DNA of 61,123 bases from Desulfovibrio sp. (lineage in GTDB: Bacteria > Desulfobacterota > Desulfovibrionia > Desulfovibrionales > Desulfovibrionaceae), in NCBI GenBank assembly GCA_031288535.1, contig JAITRF010000136.1:1-61123 (forward strand), read 5' to 3'. Each line of letters opens with the position of its first letter. Position 1 is the stretch's first letter. The notes beneath the pieces are model-generated. The model did not search any database, was not told the origin of the DNA, and saw only the letters and a program-made list of their open reading frames with translations. A program made the translations under genes and the position numbers. Below are positions 1-9,504 of the stretch, piece after piece.

Positions 1-111
1 CGACAGCAGCGATAATGATTTCCCCCGGACCCCCTCGATAGTAAACATTGAAATATCTATTGGGAATACAGAGGGCAAAGCCATCTCAAAAATAAATCAG
101 TGCTTCCTTAG
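1..111. repeat. Dispersed intergenic repeat, family B (copy 1)
   Basis: This 111-base stretch recurs at 37760-37870 in the same orientation at roughly 90 percent identity by eye, with one altered patch near base 45 and short indels. It is non-coding and ends 42 bases before the glycosyltransferase start. A related 5' half lies at 56142-56217, and a weaker match to its 3' half lies near 49130-49180. It may begin upstream of the window edge. The function is unknown. The copies border ordinary chromosomal genes, so they are not the ends of one 37 kb mobile element. Confidence 0.75.
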
Positions 112-153
112 AATTCCAATTTCCGGTGCAATACGCTTCTTCTCCGGCATTCC

Positions 154-1389
154 ATGAAAAGCATCTGCTTCTGCAACAGCGCCATTCCCTGGGGGGGAGG
201 CGAAAAATGGCATTATACCGCTGCACGGTCATTTGCGGCCAGAGGCTGGCGCGTGCTCCTGATCTGCCACCCGGAAGGGGTGCTGTATGAACGCGCGGCG
301 CAGTTGGAAGGCGTAGAACGTGTTCCCTTCGCCTTGGGCAGGCTGTCCTTCCTCAACCCGCTTACCTGCCTGCGGTTGCGCCGTTTTTTCCGGCGCGAAG
401 CGGTGCACGCTCTTGTCGTCAACCTGCCGGCCGACCTGAAAGCCGCGGCCCCCGCCGCAAAAAGCGCCGGAGTCAGGCATGTCGTCTACCGGCGCGGCAG
501 CGCCCTGCCTGTACGCGACACCTGGCTGAACCGTTATCTGCTGGGTAAGGTGATCACCGGATTTATCGCCAATTCGGAAGCCACAAAAGCCCGGGCGCTC
601 GTAAACAACCCGTCGATAATAGACCCGAAGCGCATAAGTGTTCTGTACAACGGCATTGACGTTGCCGCCTTTGACGCGGATTTGGCCAGGGCGGCCGACA
701 GAGGCGAGGTTTTTTTCCCGCCGACGCAATCAGGCCGGAGACCCTTTGTCATCGGCAATGCGGGCAGGCTTCACCGGCAAAAAGGGCAGCATCTGCTCCT
801 GTACCTTGGCAGGAGGCTGCTGGATGCCGGTCTGGACTGCCGCATTCTTGTCGCCGGCGCCGGCGAGCGGGAGACTGAACTCAAAAACCTGGCAGCTGAC
901 CTGGGCCTTGGCGACAAGGCGCTCTTTTGCGGTTTTCTGCCGGATCTCGCCCCTTTCTGGCGCAGCATTGACCTTTTCGCGCTGACCTCGCTTTGGGAGG
1001 GTTTCGGCAACGTGCTGCTGGAAGCCATGCTGGCCCGCAAGCCCGTGTTCGCTTTTGCCGTGAGCAATCTTCCGGAACTGGTGCGGGACGGCCCCGAGGG
1101 GAACGGCAAATTGTTCCCGTTGCCCGATGAGGAACTTTTTCGCTGCCGCGTCAAGGGGAGGGCCGGTGAGGAAGAACGCGTGATACCCGCCGTTTTTGCC
1201 GGCAGTGGGGATGAGAGGGAAAAAAGGGACGGCCTGACCATGATGGCCGAAGCCGTGCTCGTCTTATCCCGTGATCCGGAGAAAATGCGCCGCATGGGGT
1301 TGGCGGGCAGGGCTTTTGCCCAGCGATTTTCGCTGCAGGCTAGTATGGATGAGTTGGAAGCGCTTCTGCCCTATGGACATAACCTATAG
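154..1389 (+). CDS. Glycosyltransferase family 4 (GT-B fold)
   Basis: A 411-residue cytoplasmic or membrane-associated glycosyltransferase that probably adds a sugar to lipopolysaccharide or another envelope glycan. The N-terminal Rossmann domain opens with a GGGE loop near residue 13. The C-terminal nucleotide-sugar domain carries a Gly-Arg-Leu strand near residue 207 and an E-x7-E motif (WEGFGNVLLE) near residues 281-290, typical of GT4 enzymes such as WaaG. No signal peptide is present. No strong ribosome-binding site precedes the ATG, so the start rests on the conserved N-terminus. It stands alone, with repeat B upstream and rpmB downstream. The donor and acceptor sugars cannot be read from the sequence. 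Confidence 0.85.
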   Translation: MKSICFCNSAIPWGGGEKWHYTAARSFAARGWRVLLICHPEGVLYERAAQLEGVERVPFALGRLSFLNPLTCLRLRRFFRREAVHALVVNLPADLKAAAPAAKSAGVRHVVYRRGSALPVRDTWLNRYLLGKVITGFIANSEATKARALVNNPSIIDPKRISVLYNGIDVAAFDADLARAADRGEVFFPPTQSGRRPFVIGNAGRLHRQKGQHLLLYLGRRLLDAGLDCRILVAGAGERETELKNLAADLGLGDKALFCGFLPDLAPFWRSIDLFALTSLWEGFGNVLLEAMLARKPVFAFAVSNLPELVRDGPEGNGKLFPLPDEELFRCRVKGRAGEEERVIPAVFAGSGDEREKRDGLTMMAEAVLVLSRDPEKMRRMGLAGRAFAQRFSLQASMDELEALLPYGHNL

Positions 1390-1539
1390 GGATTTTAAAT
1401 ATTTTTTTACACCTTACCGGACAGCATTGACTTGCTTTTTCGCTTGTATACGCATACTATCAAAAATTCATTCGTTCTGTGCTCCAAGGCGATGCCGGAG
1501 GGCAGGGCGAGTTAACGGCAAGTGTTACGTAACCGCTGA

Positions 1540-1592
1540 GTTATCCCTTTGAGGGGGGATTTGCCCCTTCAAATTCCCCCGGCAGGGGGATC
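1540..1592. other. GC-rich hairpins between the glycosyltransferase gene and rpmB
   Basis: Two short inverted repeats lie here, the clearer being CCCCC(ggca)GGGGG at 1576-1589. They fall 150-200 bases after the glycosyltransferase stop and about 55 bases before rpmB, so they could be a terminator or part of an rpmB leader. No T-tract follows, and the role is not resolved. Confidence 0.35.
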
Positions 1593-1644
1593 ATTTCCCT
1601 GTATCCTCAATAGTATTCTTATGTGAGGACATCTGGAGGAGAAA

Positions 1645-1860
1645 ATGGCCAGAAAATGCGAAAACTGCGGGAAAACGCCACAGACAGGCAATCTTGTCAG
1701 TCACTCCAATATCAAGACCAAGCGCCGCTTCAATCCCAACCTTCAGTCCGTGCGCCATCAAGACCCGGACGGTTCGGTGCGCAGAATGCTTCTCTGCACC
1801 CGCTGCATCCGTTCCGGCGCGGTGGTGAAGCCGGGGCCGCGAAAAAACAGACAGGAATAA
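1645..1860 (+). CDS. rpmB: 50S ribosomal protein L28
   Basis: A 71-residue L28 of the large ribosomal subunit. It has the usual MARKCE-type start and two CxxC pairs (CENC at 5-8, CTRC near 51-54), the zinc-binding C+ form of the protein. The basic stretch around [15 protein letters not shown] is typical of the rRNA-contacting core. An excellent Shine-Dalgarno (TGGAGGAG) lies five bases before the ATG. It is monocistronic here and converges with the phn operon, the stop codons being 27 bases apart. Confidence 0.97.
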   Translation: MARKCENCGKTPQTGNLVSHSNIKTKRRFNPNLQSVRHQDPDGSVRRMLLCTRCIRSGAVVKPGPRKNRQE

Positions 1861-1887
1861 TTCCGTTCCAGATACAATTTTTTGGTA

Positions 1888-2622
1888 TTACAGGGATTGT
1901 GCGGCAACCGCCAGTTCCGTCCGGTGCAGAAGCGTGAAATTACCTGCAAAATCGCTGCGGCAGACGGAGATCGCGCCTATCCTGTTATGTTCCACGGCAG
2001 GGGCCATGTATCGCCGCAGGCCCGCTTCCAAAACGGCTGCCAACCCCGCATGCAGGACCGGATCCGTAAGAGTTATGTGGAAACGGAATTCATCAAGTAC
2101 ATAGGGGTATCCCCACTGGATTAGGCATTCCTCCTGGCGCGCGGTCAGTCCCTTTGAGCGCCTCCGGTCCAGTTCCTCCGCAGAGGGAGGCGCGCGAAAA
2201 CCGTCAAAAAAAACAACGGCATCCTGGGCCATCATCTGGACGTTTTCCGCGTCTCCATATTCCTCCTCGTCTTGCGGATGCATGACGAGGGCAAAAAAAG
2301 AGTCGATGCGGTCCAGAGCGAGAGCGGGCAGTGAAAATGCCCGCCTTGCTTCGCAAAACCGTTGCGCGGCTTGGACAAGCTCCTCTTCCGTCACGCCCGG
2401 CTTCAGAAAAAACGGAGACTTCAAGGTCGCGTGCAACCCGTAACGCCTGGCGTCCCGCGTCAGCATGAAGAGTTCGTCCGGCGCGATGCCGCGCAGGCCG
2501 GGTTGCGGCAGGAATCCGCCGGTACGGATGTCCCTGCCCAGCAGGGACGAACCCAGGCGCTCCAGGGCGGTGTCGCGCTCGGGTACGTAGTATATGGCAT
2601 ATCGCGGCGATTGCTGTCGCAT
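1888..2622 (-). CDS. Phosphonate metabolism protein, DUF1045 (2H phosphoesterase fold)
   Basis: A 244-residue protein, last gene of the C-P lyase operon, starting two bases after the phnM stop. It carries the two HxT motifs of the 2H phosphoesterase superfamily (HATLK near residue 63, HITLT near residue 190) and matches the DUF1045 family found in phn operons. The biochemical role of the family is not firmly established. Because no phnP gene is present, a plausible inference is that it acts on a cyclic or ribosyl phosphate intermediate, as PhnP does in Escherichia coli. The longer upstream frame overlaps phnM and is not used. Confidence 0.85.
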   Translation of the reverse strand: MRQQSPRYAIYYVPERDTALERLGSSLLGRDIRTGGFLPQPGLRGIAPDELFMLTRDARRYGLHATLKSPFFLKPGVTEEELVQAAQRFCEARRAFSLPALALDRIDSFFALVMHPQDEEEYGDAENVQMMAQDAVVFFDGFRAPPSAEELDRRRSKGLTARQEECLIQWGYPYVLDEFRFHITLTDPVLHAGLAAVLEAGLRRYMAPAVEHNRIGAISVCRSDFAGNFTLLHRTELAVAAQSL

Positions 2623-2624
2623 GC

Positions 2625-3758
2625 CTACAGCACCCGCATGCCTTCCCGCCAGACGGACCGTACCATGGGCACGCCGTTGACCAGCTTCACCCGCACTGCG
2701 TCCGCCCGTTTGCCCGGGGCGAGTTCGCCCCTGTCTTCCAGGCCCACGGCCGCTGCCGGCGTGAGGGTAACGGTGCGCAGTGCCTCGGCCAGGGTCATCC
2801 CGGCGAGTTCCGGCAGCAGGAAGGCGGCATGTAGAAGACTCGCGGGCATGTAGTCCGACGAAAGGATGTCCAGCAAACCCTCGCAGGCGAGTTCCACAGC
2901 GGCGACGTTTCCCGAGTGCGAACCGCCCCGCACCACGTTGGGCGCCCCCATGACGATGACCATGCCCAGGCAACCGGCTTCCCGCGCGGCTTCAAGCGTT
3001 GTGGGAAATTCCGATATCCGCGTGTCCAGAGCCGCGGTCTCCCGCACCTGCTCCACCGTGGTATCATCGTGGCTGGCCAGGGGAAACCCGTTTTTGCGGC
3101 ATATCTCGACGATTTCCCTGATGTTTCCCCGCGCGTTTTTCTCCTGCATGGTTCGCAACCCGCCTATCCGTTCCTGAAACCGGTCTTCCGGTTCATGCTG
3201 CAGATTGCTGTACCGTTTGTACTCCTCAAGGTCGCGCCACTGCCGCTGGCCGGGCGTATGGTCCATGATCGAGAACAGCCGTAGGTTTTTTCTCTCCAAA
3301 AGCGGTTCCACCAGTTCCACCACATCATCGCCCGCAACCTCGCAACGCAGATGCAGGTAATGGTCGGCCCGCAAAAGTCCGGCTTTGTCCGCTTCTTCCA
3401 ACGCGTCCAGGCTCAGGTGGAACAATTCCTTCCGCATATGCTTGTCGCCCGGCTCTCCGACGGTTACGGCGTCGAACACCGTGGTCACGCCGGATCCCAC
3501 CATGTGCACGTCGTGGGCCACAACAGACGAAAGGCCGATGGGCCAGTTCACCCCGGTACGGGGTATGAAATGCTTCTCCAGGTTGTCCGTGTGCAGTTCC
3601 ACCAGGCCGGGGATGAGATAATCCCCTTCAAGGTCCACGGTCCGCCCGAAATTATGCCGCCGGCCATGGTCGGCCACGACTCCGCCCGTGAAGGAAAGCT
3701 CGCGCAGTTCACCTTTGTCCGTCAAAATGCGTCCGTTATGAAAGGTCTGCGTCTCCAT
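2625..3758 (-). CDS. phnM: PhnM, ribosyl-1-phosphonate triphosphate diphosphatase
   Basis: A 377-residue amidohydrolase (378 in E. coli) that removes pyrophosphate from alpha-D-ribose-1-phosphonate-5-triphosphate before C-P bond cleavage. The metal-binding HxD motif (ELHTDNLEKH) lies near residue 53, and MDHTPGQ, SHDD and the C-terminal TLTPAAAVGL/GKRADAV segments fit the PhnM family. The start was set at the ATG (3758) because GAGGA lies eight bases upstream. The longer open frame runs back into phnE. It is co-transcribed between phnE and the DUF1045 gene. Confidence 0.95.
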   Translation of the reverse strand: METQTFHNGRILTDKGELRELSFTGGVVADHGRRHNFGRTVDLEGDYLIPGLVELHTDNLEKHFIPRTGVNWPIGLSSVVAHDVHMVGSGVTTVFDAVTVGEPGDKHMRKELFHLSLDALEEADKAGLLRADHYLHLRCEVAGDDVVELVEPLLERKNLRLFSIMDHTPGQRQWRDLEEYKRYSNLQHEPEDRFQERIGGLRTMQEKNARGNIREIVEICRKNGFPLASHDDTTVEQVRETAALDTRISEFPTTLEAAREAGCLGMVIVMGAPNVVRGGSHSGNVAAVELACEGLLDILSSDYMPASLLHAAFLLPELAGMTLAEALRTVTLTPAAAVGLEDRGELAPGKRADAVRVKLVNGVPMVRSVWREGMRVL

Positions 3759-3769
3759 AGATATCGTCC

Positions 3770-4567
3770 TCATACAAAGCGTTTGCGCAAAAACTGCGAA
3801 AGCAGGTCGAACGCGACCACGACCAGAATGATGATGCACATGACGGCCGCGGTCTTGGCGAAATAGAACCCCCGGATCAGCTCCCAGAGGATCACGCCGA
3901 TGCCGCCCGCGCCCACCATACCGACCACGGTCGCGGAACGGATATTGGATTCAAAACGGTAAAGCGCATAGGAAATCCACAGCGGCAGGACCTGCGGGAT
4001 GACGCCGAACATCACTTCCTCGACGCCCACGGCGCCGGTCGCGCGGATGCCCTCAACGGGCTGCGGATCGATGGCCTCCACAGCCTCGGAAAACAGTTTT
4101 GACAATGTCCCGGTGGTGTGCACGAAAAGTGCGAGCACGCCGGCGAAGGGTCCCAGACCCACGGCCACAACGAAAAGCATGGCGAACACCATTTCGTTGA
4201 TGGCCCGGCAGCCGTCCATCAACCGCCGTACCGGCTGGTAGACCCACCAGGGGACGATGTTGTCGGAGCTTAAGATGCCCAGGGGGATGGAGAAAATGAC
4301 CGCCAGGAACGTCCCCCATACTGCGAGCTGGATGGTGACGGCCATTTCTCCAACGTACATGCGCCATTCCGAGAAATCCGGCGGAAAAAAATCCTTTGCG
4401 AAGGAGGCCATGTTGCCGGCGTCCGAGAACAGGGCCATGGGCCGGATTTCAGCGCCGTGCCAGGACCATGCGAGAACGGCGAGACCGACCCCCCAGCCGA
4501 GACAGGCCGACAAGGAACGCCGGACGGGACGATACGGCCGCCATTTGTCAAGAGTGACTGTGCTCAT
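3770..4567 (-). CDS. phnE: Phosphonate ABC transporter permease PhnE
   Basis: A 265-residue inner-membrane permease of the phosphonate importer, with about six hydrophobic segments. The cytoplasmic EAA-type loop, ending in the region around [24 protein letters not shown], is clear and would contact PhnC. It lies 72 bases after phnD and stops 12 bases before phnM. A single permease gene suggests a homodimer. It works with PhnC and PhnD. Confidence 0.95.
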   Translation of the reverse strand: MSTVTLDKWRPYRPVRRSLSACLGWGVGLAVLAWSWHGAEIRPMALFSDAGNMASFAKDFFPPDFSEWRMYVGEMAVTIQLAVWGTFLAVIFSIPLGILSSDNIVPWWVYQPVRRLMDGCRAINEMVFAMLFVVAVGLGPFAGVLALFVHTTGTLSKLFSEAVEAIDPQPVEGIRATGAVGVEEVMFGVIPQVLPLWISYALYRFESNIRSATVVGMVGAGGIGVILWELIRGFYFAKTAAVMCIIILVVVAFDLLSQFLRKRFV

Positions 4568-4639
4568 TGGTTTTCCCCGCCGCCTGCCGGGCCGCCTCGG
4601 ATTAGATACCTGTCGAAGGCGACCCGATATTGTCGATGC

Positions 4640-5659
4640 TTATTTTTTCTGCAGGGCGGCCATGCGTCTGTCTAGTTCAGCCAGCTTGTCGTCGATGGCC
4701 TTGATCTTGGCCGCTTTTTCCGTTTCGCTCAGGCCGGCGTTCGCCGCCAGAGCGCCTTTCTCCTTGAAAAGCTCAAGCTGGCGGATGGGCAGAAGCTGGT
4801 CGTCGTTGGAAGCCCGGAACGGACCCCACAAAAGAGCTTTGAGAACCTCTTTGTCGTGGGAAATCTGCGCGTCCTTGACTCCATAAGCCAGGAAAAATTC
4901 CCTCAGGGTGCTCTTGACGTTCTCGGGCAGATCCTTGCGCCAGACCAGGGGATCGCTGGGGATGACAGGAGAGGTCCAGATGACCTTGATCAGTTTGCGC
5001 TTGTCGGGATGCGCCCGCTCCAGACGTTCAAGAGCTTCGCTGCTGACGGTGGCTGCGTCCACCTGTTTGTTGGCCACGGAAAGGGCGTTCGTCTCATGGT
5101 TGGCGTTCAGTACGCGCTTGAACGTTTTCTTGGGATCCAGACCTCTTTTGGCGAACACGTAATAGCCCGGAACCAGGAAACCGGAGGTGGAATTGGGGTC
5201 CCCGTTGCTGAAGCTGAGGTCCTTCGCCCTGGCGAACATGTCGTCAAGGCTGTTCATGGGCGAGTCCGCGTTGACAATGATATGGGAATAATATCCGGCC
5301 GATCCGTCGTAAGCGGTGGTCTGCAGAAACACTTCGCCGTTGGCCCTGTCGACGGCCTCCATGGCCGACTTGTTGCCGTACCAGGCGATTTGCACCTTGT
5401 CGTACTGCATGGCGGTGACTATCCCGGCATAGTCGGACGCGAAAAAGGCGTTTACCTTGTACCCGGTGCGCGCCTCCATATCCTTGAGAAACGGTTCCCA
5501 CAGGGTTCGCAGGTTCTGCGAGGCCTCGGTGTTGATGATGCCGAAGTTGAGCACGCGCTTTTCCGCCGCGCCTGTTTTGGAAACAAAGGCGAGCGTCAGG
5601 CACAGGGCAATCAGGCCGGTTATCGAGGTGACGAACATTTTCCGAAAAGCGGTTGTCAT
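4640..5659 (-). CDS. phnD: Phosphonate ABC transporter substrate-binding protein PhnD
   Basis: A 339-residue periplasmic binding protein with a signal peptide (residues 1-31, cleavage after TGAA or a similar site). The PhnD fold is shown by LNFGIINTEASQNLRTLWEPFLKDME, FASDYAGIVTAMQ and the SNGDPNSTSGFLVPGYY phosphonate-contact loop. The C-terminus has an added helical tail rich in Lys, Glu and Asp. AGGAG lies eight bases before the ATG. A family A repeat separates it from phnC upstream. Confidence 0.95.
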   Translation of the reverse strand: MTTAFRKMFVTSITGLIALCLTLAFVSKTGAAEKRVLNFGIINTEASQNLRTLWEPFLKDMEARTGYKVNAFFASDYAGIVTAMQYDKVQIAWYGNKSAMEAVDRANGEVFLQTTAYDGSAGYYSHIIVNADSPMNSLDDMFARAKDLSFSNGDPNSTSGFLVPGYYVFAKRGLDPKKTFKRVLNANHETNALSVANKQVDAATVSSEALERLERAHPDKRKLIKVIWTSPVIPSDPLVWRKDLPENVKSTLREFFLAYGVKDAQISHDKEVLKALLWGPFRASNDDQLLPIRQLELFKEKGALAANAGLSETEKAAKIKAIDDKLAELDRRMAALQKK

Positions 5660-5675
5660 GGCATTTTCTCCTGTT

Positions 5676-5823
5676 AGAGCATGTCAAGTTTGAGATTATA
5701 CGCAGTTTGTCTTCAGGCCGCGCCCGCTCCGGCGCTTAACCGCGCGAATAAATTGCGCTTGCGCCTTCGCGGCGGGCGTCCGCTCGCGCGACCACCAGAA
5801 CGATTTCACTTTGAAATTGCTCT
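5676..5823. repeat. Intergenic repeat family A, between phnC and phnD
   Basis: A 148-base copy with inverted ends: TTAGAGCATGTCAAGTTTGAG on one side and its approximate complement, ending TTTGAAATTGCTCT, on the other. The middle is GC-rich and differs from the other copies. It fills nearly the whole phnC-phnD gap inside the operon, so it must either allow read-through or carry a promoter. Confidence 0.7.
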
Positions 5824-5841
5824 GGAGATTTCCTTGATTTC

Positions 5842-6705
5842 TCACGCGGCGACCGGATCCGGACCGGCGGCGGGAAGCCGCACGGGGATTTTTGTTCTGG
5901 ACTTCACAGGAACCGCTGTTTGGGCGGTCGTTCCCATCGCGGGCGCGAACATTTCCTCGCTGGCCGCGCCGTAAATTTCCCGCAGGAACGCCGGAGTGAG
6001 ACCGGCCGAAGGACCGTCGTGGACGACCTTTCCGTCCCTCAACGCTATGGTCCGCCCGCAGTATTTTGTGGCGTAGTCCACCTGGTGGAGCGACACCAGA
6101 ACGGTGATGCCGTCCCGTTTGTTGATGTCGGAGAGGATTTCCATGACGCGGCGGGAGGATTCCGGGTCAAGGGAGGCTATGGGCTCGTCGGCCAGAAGCA
6201 GTTTCGCCTTCTGGACCAGCGCCCTGGCGATGGCCGCGCGCTGCTGCTGCCCGCCGGACAAGGTCGACGCCCGCTGGCCGGCTTTGTTCAGAATGCCCAC
6301 GCGGTCCAAGGCTTCGAAGGCGAGCCGCCTGTCCTCGTCCCGGAACAGGCCCAGCATGGTGCGCCATAGTGGGGTTCTGCCCAGGGCGCCGAGCATGACG
6401 TTGGTGTATACGTCGAGCCTGTCCACCAGATTGAATTGCTGGAAGATCATGCCGACGTCCGTGCGTATTTTCCGGATGTCCCGCCGCAACCGTCCTTCTC
6501 TCTGAACGGTCATCCCCATCACCGCGATGCTGCCGCCGTTTTTGTCTCCGCGCATGAGGCCGGAAATGTGGCGAAGCAACGTGGACTTGCCCGATCCGGA
6601 GGCGCCGATAAGGGCCACCATCTCTCCGGGACGCACGTTGACGGATACGGAATCGAGCGCCTTGTGAGAGGTAAAGGTCTTGGTGACATTTTGCATGACA
6701 AGCAT
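5842..6705 (-). CDS. phnC: Phosphonate ABC transporter ATP-binding protein PhnC
   Basis: A 287-residue ATPase of the phosphonate importer. Walker [10 protein letters not shown] is at residues 34-42, followed by the Q-loop ([17 protein letters not shown]), signature [15 protein letters not shown], Walker B LLLADEP and the switch region SLHQ. The ATG at 6705 follows AAGGAG by six bases, and the longer frame lacks family similarity. A roughly 35-residue Pro/Ala-rich tail beyond the ATPase core is unusual. It works with PhnE and PhnD and is separated from phnD by a family A repeat. Confidence 0.95.
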   Translation of the reverse strand: MLVMQNVTKTFTSHKALDSVSVNVRPGEMVALIGASGSGKSTLLRHISGLMRGDKNGGSIAVMGMTVQREGRLRRDIRKIRTDVGMIFQQFNLVDRLDVYTNVMLGALGRTPLWRTMLGLFRDEDRRLAFEALDRVGILNKAGQRASTLSGGQQQRAAIARALVQKAKLLLADEPIASLDPESSRRVMEILSDINKRDGITVLVSLHQVDYATKYCGRTIALRDGKVVHDGPSAGLTPAFLREIYGAASEEMFAPAMGTTAQTAVPVKSRTKIPVRLPAAGPDPVAA

Positions 6706-6967
6706 CCGCATCTCCTTTTTTGCGCGTGACAGGTCGGCGGGGCTGCGGACGTTTGACGAGTCTGCGGCTATTGCGTTCCACAGCCTCATTCCGCGGCGGA
6801 AGCCGGACAAGCTTCCCTGACCGACGCGCGATTTTGCCCTTCATGACCGCTTTCCGGGCAGATGATCGGCGGAGTAAAACACGGCCGCACCGACTACAAC
6901 CAACATCAGGACAGAAAGAACTCCGCAAAACAACATGCCGTCCGACCCTGCCTGTTTTGCCGAAAGC

Positions 6968-7657
6968 CTAGGTTGTCAATGTTGCAAAATGATGACGACA
7001 GTATGTTTCTTTCGCTGCTGGTTCACATTCAAGCGGGCGTGGATGTCTCCGCAGTTTCTCGATAAAAACCGAAAAAGCCCGGACGGCCTCTTCAAGGGGG
7101 CCGGAATTGTCCATGACGATCAGGCCGGGGACATCCGGAACGGCCAACGACGCCCGGCGAATTCGTTCCTCTATTTCTTCCGGCGTCTCGCGGCCCCGGT
7201 TTATAAGCCGTTGCCGCAAAATTTCCGGATTCACGCTCACGAGCACAGGGATCAGGCGCGGGTATATTTTTCCGGCTTCGGGGAGATAGGCGCGCGAGCC
7301 GTTCACGATGACGACGGCATCGGCGGCGAGCCAGTCGTCTATCTCCTTGCCGATGCCGTATGAGCAGCCGTGGCTTTCCCAATGCATGACGAACTCTCCT
7401 TTCCGGCAGGCTCGCGCGAATTCCGACGCGGTCATCGCCTGGTGATTTTCCGCGTCGTCCCCGGCCGGACGGGTGATACGACGCCGGGCGACGCGCAACG
7501 GCCTTGCTTCCGGCGAATTCGCCGGCATATTCTTCACGCTGGAGATGAGGGCGTCCTTGCCGGCGCCTGAAGGCCCGATGACGTAGACGAGCACGCCGGT
7601 CGGCGGCGGGCCCGGCTTCTCCGGGCTCCCGGTGCTATGGCATTCTGCGGATGGCAT
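6968..7657 (-). CDS. phnN: Ribose 1,5-bisphosphate phosphokinase PhnN
   Basis: A 229-residue P-loop kinase that converts ribose 1,5-bisphosphate, the end product of C-P lyase, to PRPP. Walker A GPSGAGKD is at residues 28-35, after a short Pro-rich leader. The guanylate-kinase-like lid and base region (RRRITRPAGDDAENHQAMTA, then HWESHGCSYGIG) is typical. No clear Shine-Dalgarno precedes the ATG, so the true start could lie inside the leader. It sits between phnL and phnC, with a family A repeat on the phnL side. Confidence 0.92.
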   Translation of the reverse strand: MPSAECHSTGSPEKPGPPPTGVLVYVIGPSGAGKDALISSVKNMPANSPEARPLRVARRRITRPAGDDAENHQAMTASEFARACRKGEFVMHWESHGCSYGIGKEIDDWLAADAVVIVNGSRAYLPEAGKIYPRLIPVLVSVNPEILRQRLINRGRETPEEIEERIRRASLAVPDVPGLIVMDNSGPLEEAVRAFSVFIEKLRRHPRPLECEPAAKETYCRHHFATLTT

Positions 7658-7764
7658 GAGAGCGGGAGACTGTCGGATTAAAGGGGTGGCGAACTGGTAA
7701 CATATTTATATTACACGATAAACAAAACTATCTCTTTTATTTGCAGAATTCTGTTATTCCAAAT

Positions 7765-7883
7765 AGAGCATTTTACGCTTGAGATTGTCGCTTGACGGCA
7801 AAGCTTGTTCGCTGGCGGCAATCCCGCGACAGGGAGGTGCAGGCAAATCCCTGCGGAGCGGCTTTTTCAATGTCAAATCGCTT
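7765..7883. repeat. Intergenic repeat family A, between phnL and phnN
   Basis: A 119-base copy that begins TAGAGCATTTTACGCTTGAG and continues with the common core (TTGTCGCTTGACGGC, then an inner dyad around GCAGGCAAATCCCTGC). The far end is the degenerate GTCAAATCGCTT. It lies within the phn operon, 108 bases upstream of phnN and 20 bases after the phnL stop. Confidence 0.75.
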
Positions 7884-7903
7884 CAGTCGTGCGGATATCC
7901 GAG

Positions 7904-8626
7904 TCATTGCCCGACAGCCTCACGGTGCCGCGCAAAGGCGAAGGCGCGATCCGCCACGGCCGCGCGCACCTCGTCATCGTGGAATATGCCGATGACGGCG
8001 GCGCCACAGGCCTTTGCCTCATCGATCAACTCCATCACGGTGTTGCGGTTTTCTCCGTCAAGGGATGCCGTGGGTTCGTCCAGCAGGAGAATGGGGTACT
8101 TCCTGATAAACCCGCGCGCGATATTGACCCGCTGCTGCTCGCCGCCGGAAAACGTGGCCGGAGCGAGGCCCCAGAGGCGCCTGGGGATGCGCAGCCGGGT
8201 CAGCAGCGCCCCGGCCCGTTCCCTCGCCTCTTCCCGGTTTATTCCCTGTTCCGTGAGCCGTTCGGCCACGATGTCGACGGTCGCCACCCTGGGGATGACC
8301 CGCAAAAACTGACTGACATAGCCCATTGTATCCCGCCTGACCTCAAGAACCGTCCTTGGCCCGGCCGTCGCCATATCCACCCGGCCCGGGCCGTGGCGGA
8401 CAAGAATGCTTCCGGCCGTCGGCTTGTAGTTGGCGTAAATGGATCGCAGCAGCGTGGATTTGCCGGAACCGGAAGGCCCGTGCAGGGCAAGGCATTCTCC
8501 GGCCCAGGCGTCGAGTTCCAGGTCGTGGAACGCGTTGATCACTGCGCCGCCCTGGGCATGGAGCACAAAGGTCTTGGCCAGTCCCCGGACGGCGACATGC
8601 GGGGTATCGGCAAAGTTTCCGCACAT
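7904..8626 (-). CDS. phnL: C-P lyase accessory ATP-binding protein PhnL
   Basis: A 240-residue ABC-type ATPase. In E. coli, PhnL together with PhnG, PhnH and PhnI supports transfer of the phosphonate to ATP-ribose. Walker A GPSGSGKST, signature FSGGEQQRVNIARG, Walker B LLLDEPTASLD and the switch FHDDEVR are all present. The segment QFLRVIPRVATVDIVAERL is characteristic of PhnL. The ATG at 8626 follows AAGGAT, five bases after the phnK stop. The long frame extending upstream overlaps phnK and is spurious. Confidence 0.94.
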   Translation of the reverse strand: MCGNFADTPHVAVRGLAKTFVLHAQGGAVINAFHDLELDAWAGECLALHGPSGSGKSTLLRSIYANYKPTAGSILVRHGPGRVDMATAGPRTVLEVRRDTMGYVSQFLRVIPRVATVDIVAERLTEQGINREEARERAGALLTRLRIPRRLWGLAPATFSGGEQQRVNIARGFIRKYPILLLDEPTASLDGENRNTVMELIDEAKACGAAVIGIFHDDEVRAAVADRAFAFARHREAVGQ

Positions 8627-8631
8627 AATCG

Positions 8632-9504
8632 CTATCCTTGCAAAACGGATGAAACCAGGAGCTGGGTATATTCGTGCCGGGGATCGTCCAGAACCTGATC
8701 CGCCAGACCCGATTCCACCACCTCGCCGCGCCGCATGACCATGAGCCGATGGGCGAGAAGACGCGCCACCGCGAGATCGTGGGTGACGAGTACCACAGAC
8801 AGCCCCATTTCCCGCACGAGCGTACGGATAAGATCGAGCAGCCTGGCTTGCACGGAAACGTCCAGCCCGCCCGTGGGTTCGTCCATGAACACAAGCCGCG
8901 GAGCGGAGACGAGATTGCGCGCTATCTGCAGCCGTTGCTGCATGCCGCCGGAATAAGAAACCGGCACGTCGTCTATGCGGTCGGCGTCTATTTCCACTCT
9001 GTCGAGCCACGATACTCCGGTCTTCCGGATATTGCCGTAATGCCGGCTCCCGCAAGCCATGAGCCGTTCACCGATGTTGCCCCCGGCGGAAACGCGCATG
9101 CGCAGCCCGTCGCGCGGGTTCTGATGCACATACCCCCATTCGGTGCGGAGAAGGCGGCGGCGGCTGGCTTCCGGCAGCTTGTGGACGTCAAACAAATCGC
9201 CGGAGCTTTCCCTGTAGCGCACCTTGCCCGACGTCGGGACCATGCGGCCGCAAACAAGATTGAGCAACGTGCTTTTTCCCGAACCGGATTCGCCGACTAT
9301 GGCCAGTACTTCGCCGGGCCAGAGATCAAAGCTCACGTCCTTGCATCCGATGCGGTCGCCGTAATATTTGCCGACTCCCTCCACATACAGAAGACCCTGA
9401 TTGGGAGAAGGCCGGTCGGCCGGAGGCGGCGCCTTGGCGTCACGTATGCCTGCGAACGGGCTGGCTGAAGGGATGGCAAACCCGACGGCGGCCGGTTCAG
9501 TCAT
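8632..9504 (-). CDS. phnK: C-P lyase ATP-binding protein PhnK
   Basis: A 290-residue ABC-type ATPase that binds the C-P lyase core complex via PhnJ. It has Walker A GESGSGKST, the PhnK-type Q-loop (WGYVHQNPRDGLRMRVSAGGNIGERLM), signature YSGGMQQRLQIARNL and Walker B LVFMDEPTGGLD. About 40 residues of Pro/Ala-rich sequence precede the usual start of the family. The ATG at 9504 overlaps the phnJ stop by eight bases and follows GGGGAGG. Translation is probably coupled to phnJ. Confidence 0.94.
   Translation of the reverse strand: MTEPAAVGFAIPSASPFAGIRDAKAPPPADRPSPNQGLLYVEGVGKYYGDRIGCKDVSFDLWPGEVLAIVGESGSGKSTLLNLVCGRMVPTSGKVRYRESSGDLFDVHKLPEASRRRLLRTEWGYVHQNPRDGLRMRVSAGGNIGERLMACGSRHYGNIRKTGVSWLDRVEIDADRIDDVPVSYSGGMQQRLQIARNLVSAPRLVFMDEPTGGLDVSVQARLLDLIRTLVREMGLSVVLVTHDLAVARLLAHRLMVMRRGEVVESGLADQVLDDPRHEYTQLLVSSVLQG

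Noticed and set aside
1390..1644. Possible riboswitch before rpmB
   Set aside because: Only short GC hairpins are seen. No conserved riboswitch core is recognisable.
3759..3839. N-terminal extension of phnM beginning MHHHSGRG
   Set aside because: It overlaps phnE coding sequence, while the start at 3758 has GAGGA at the right distance and gives the family length.
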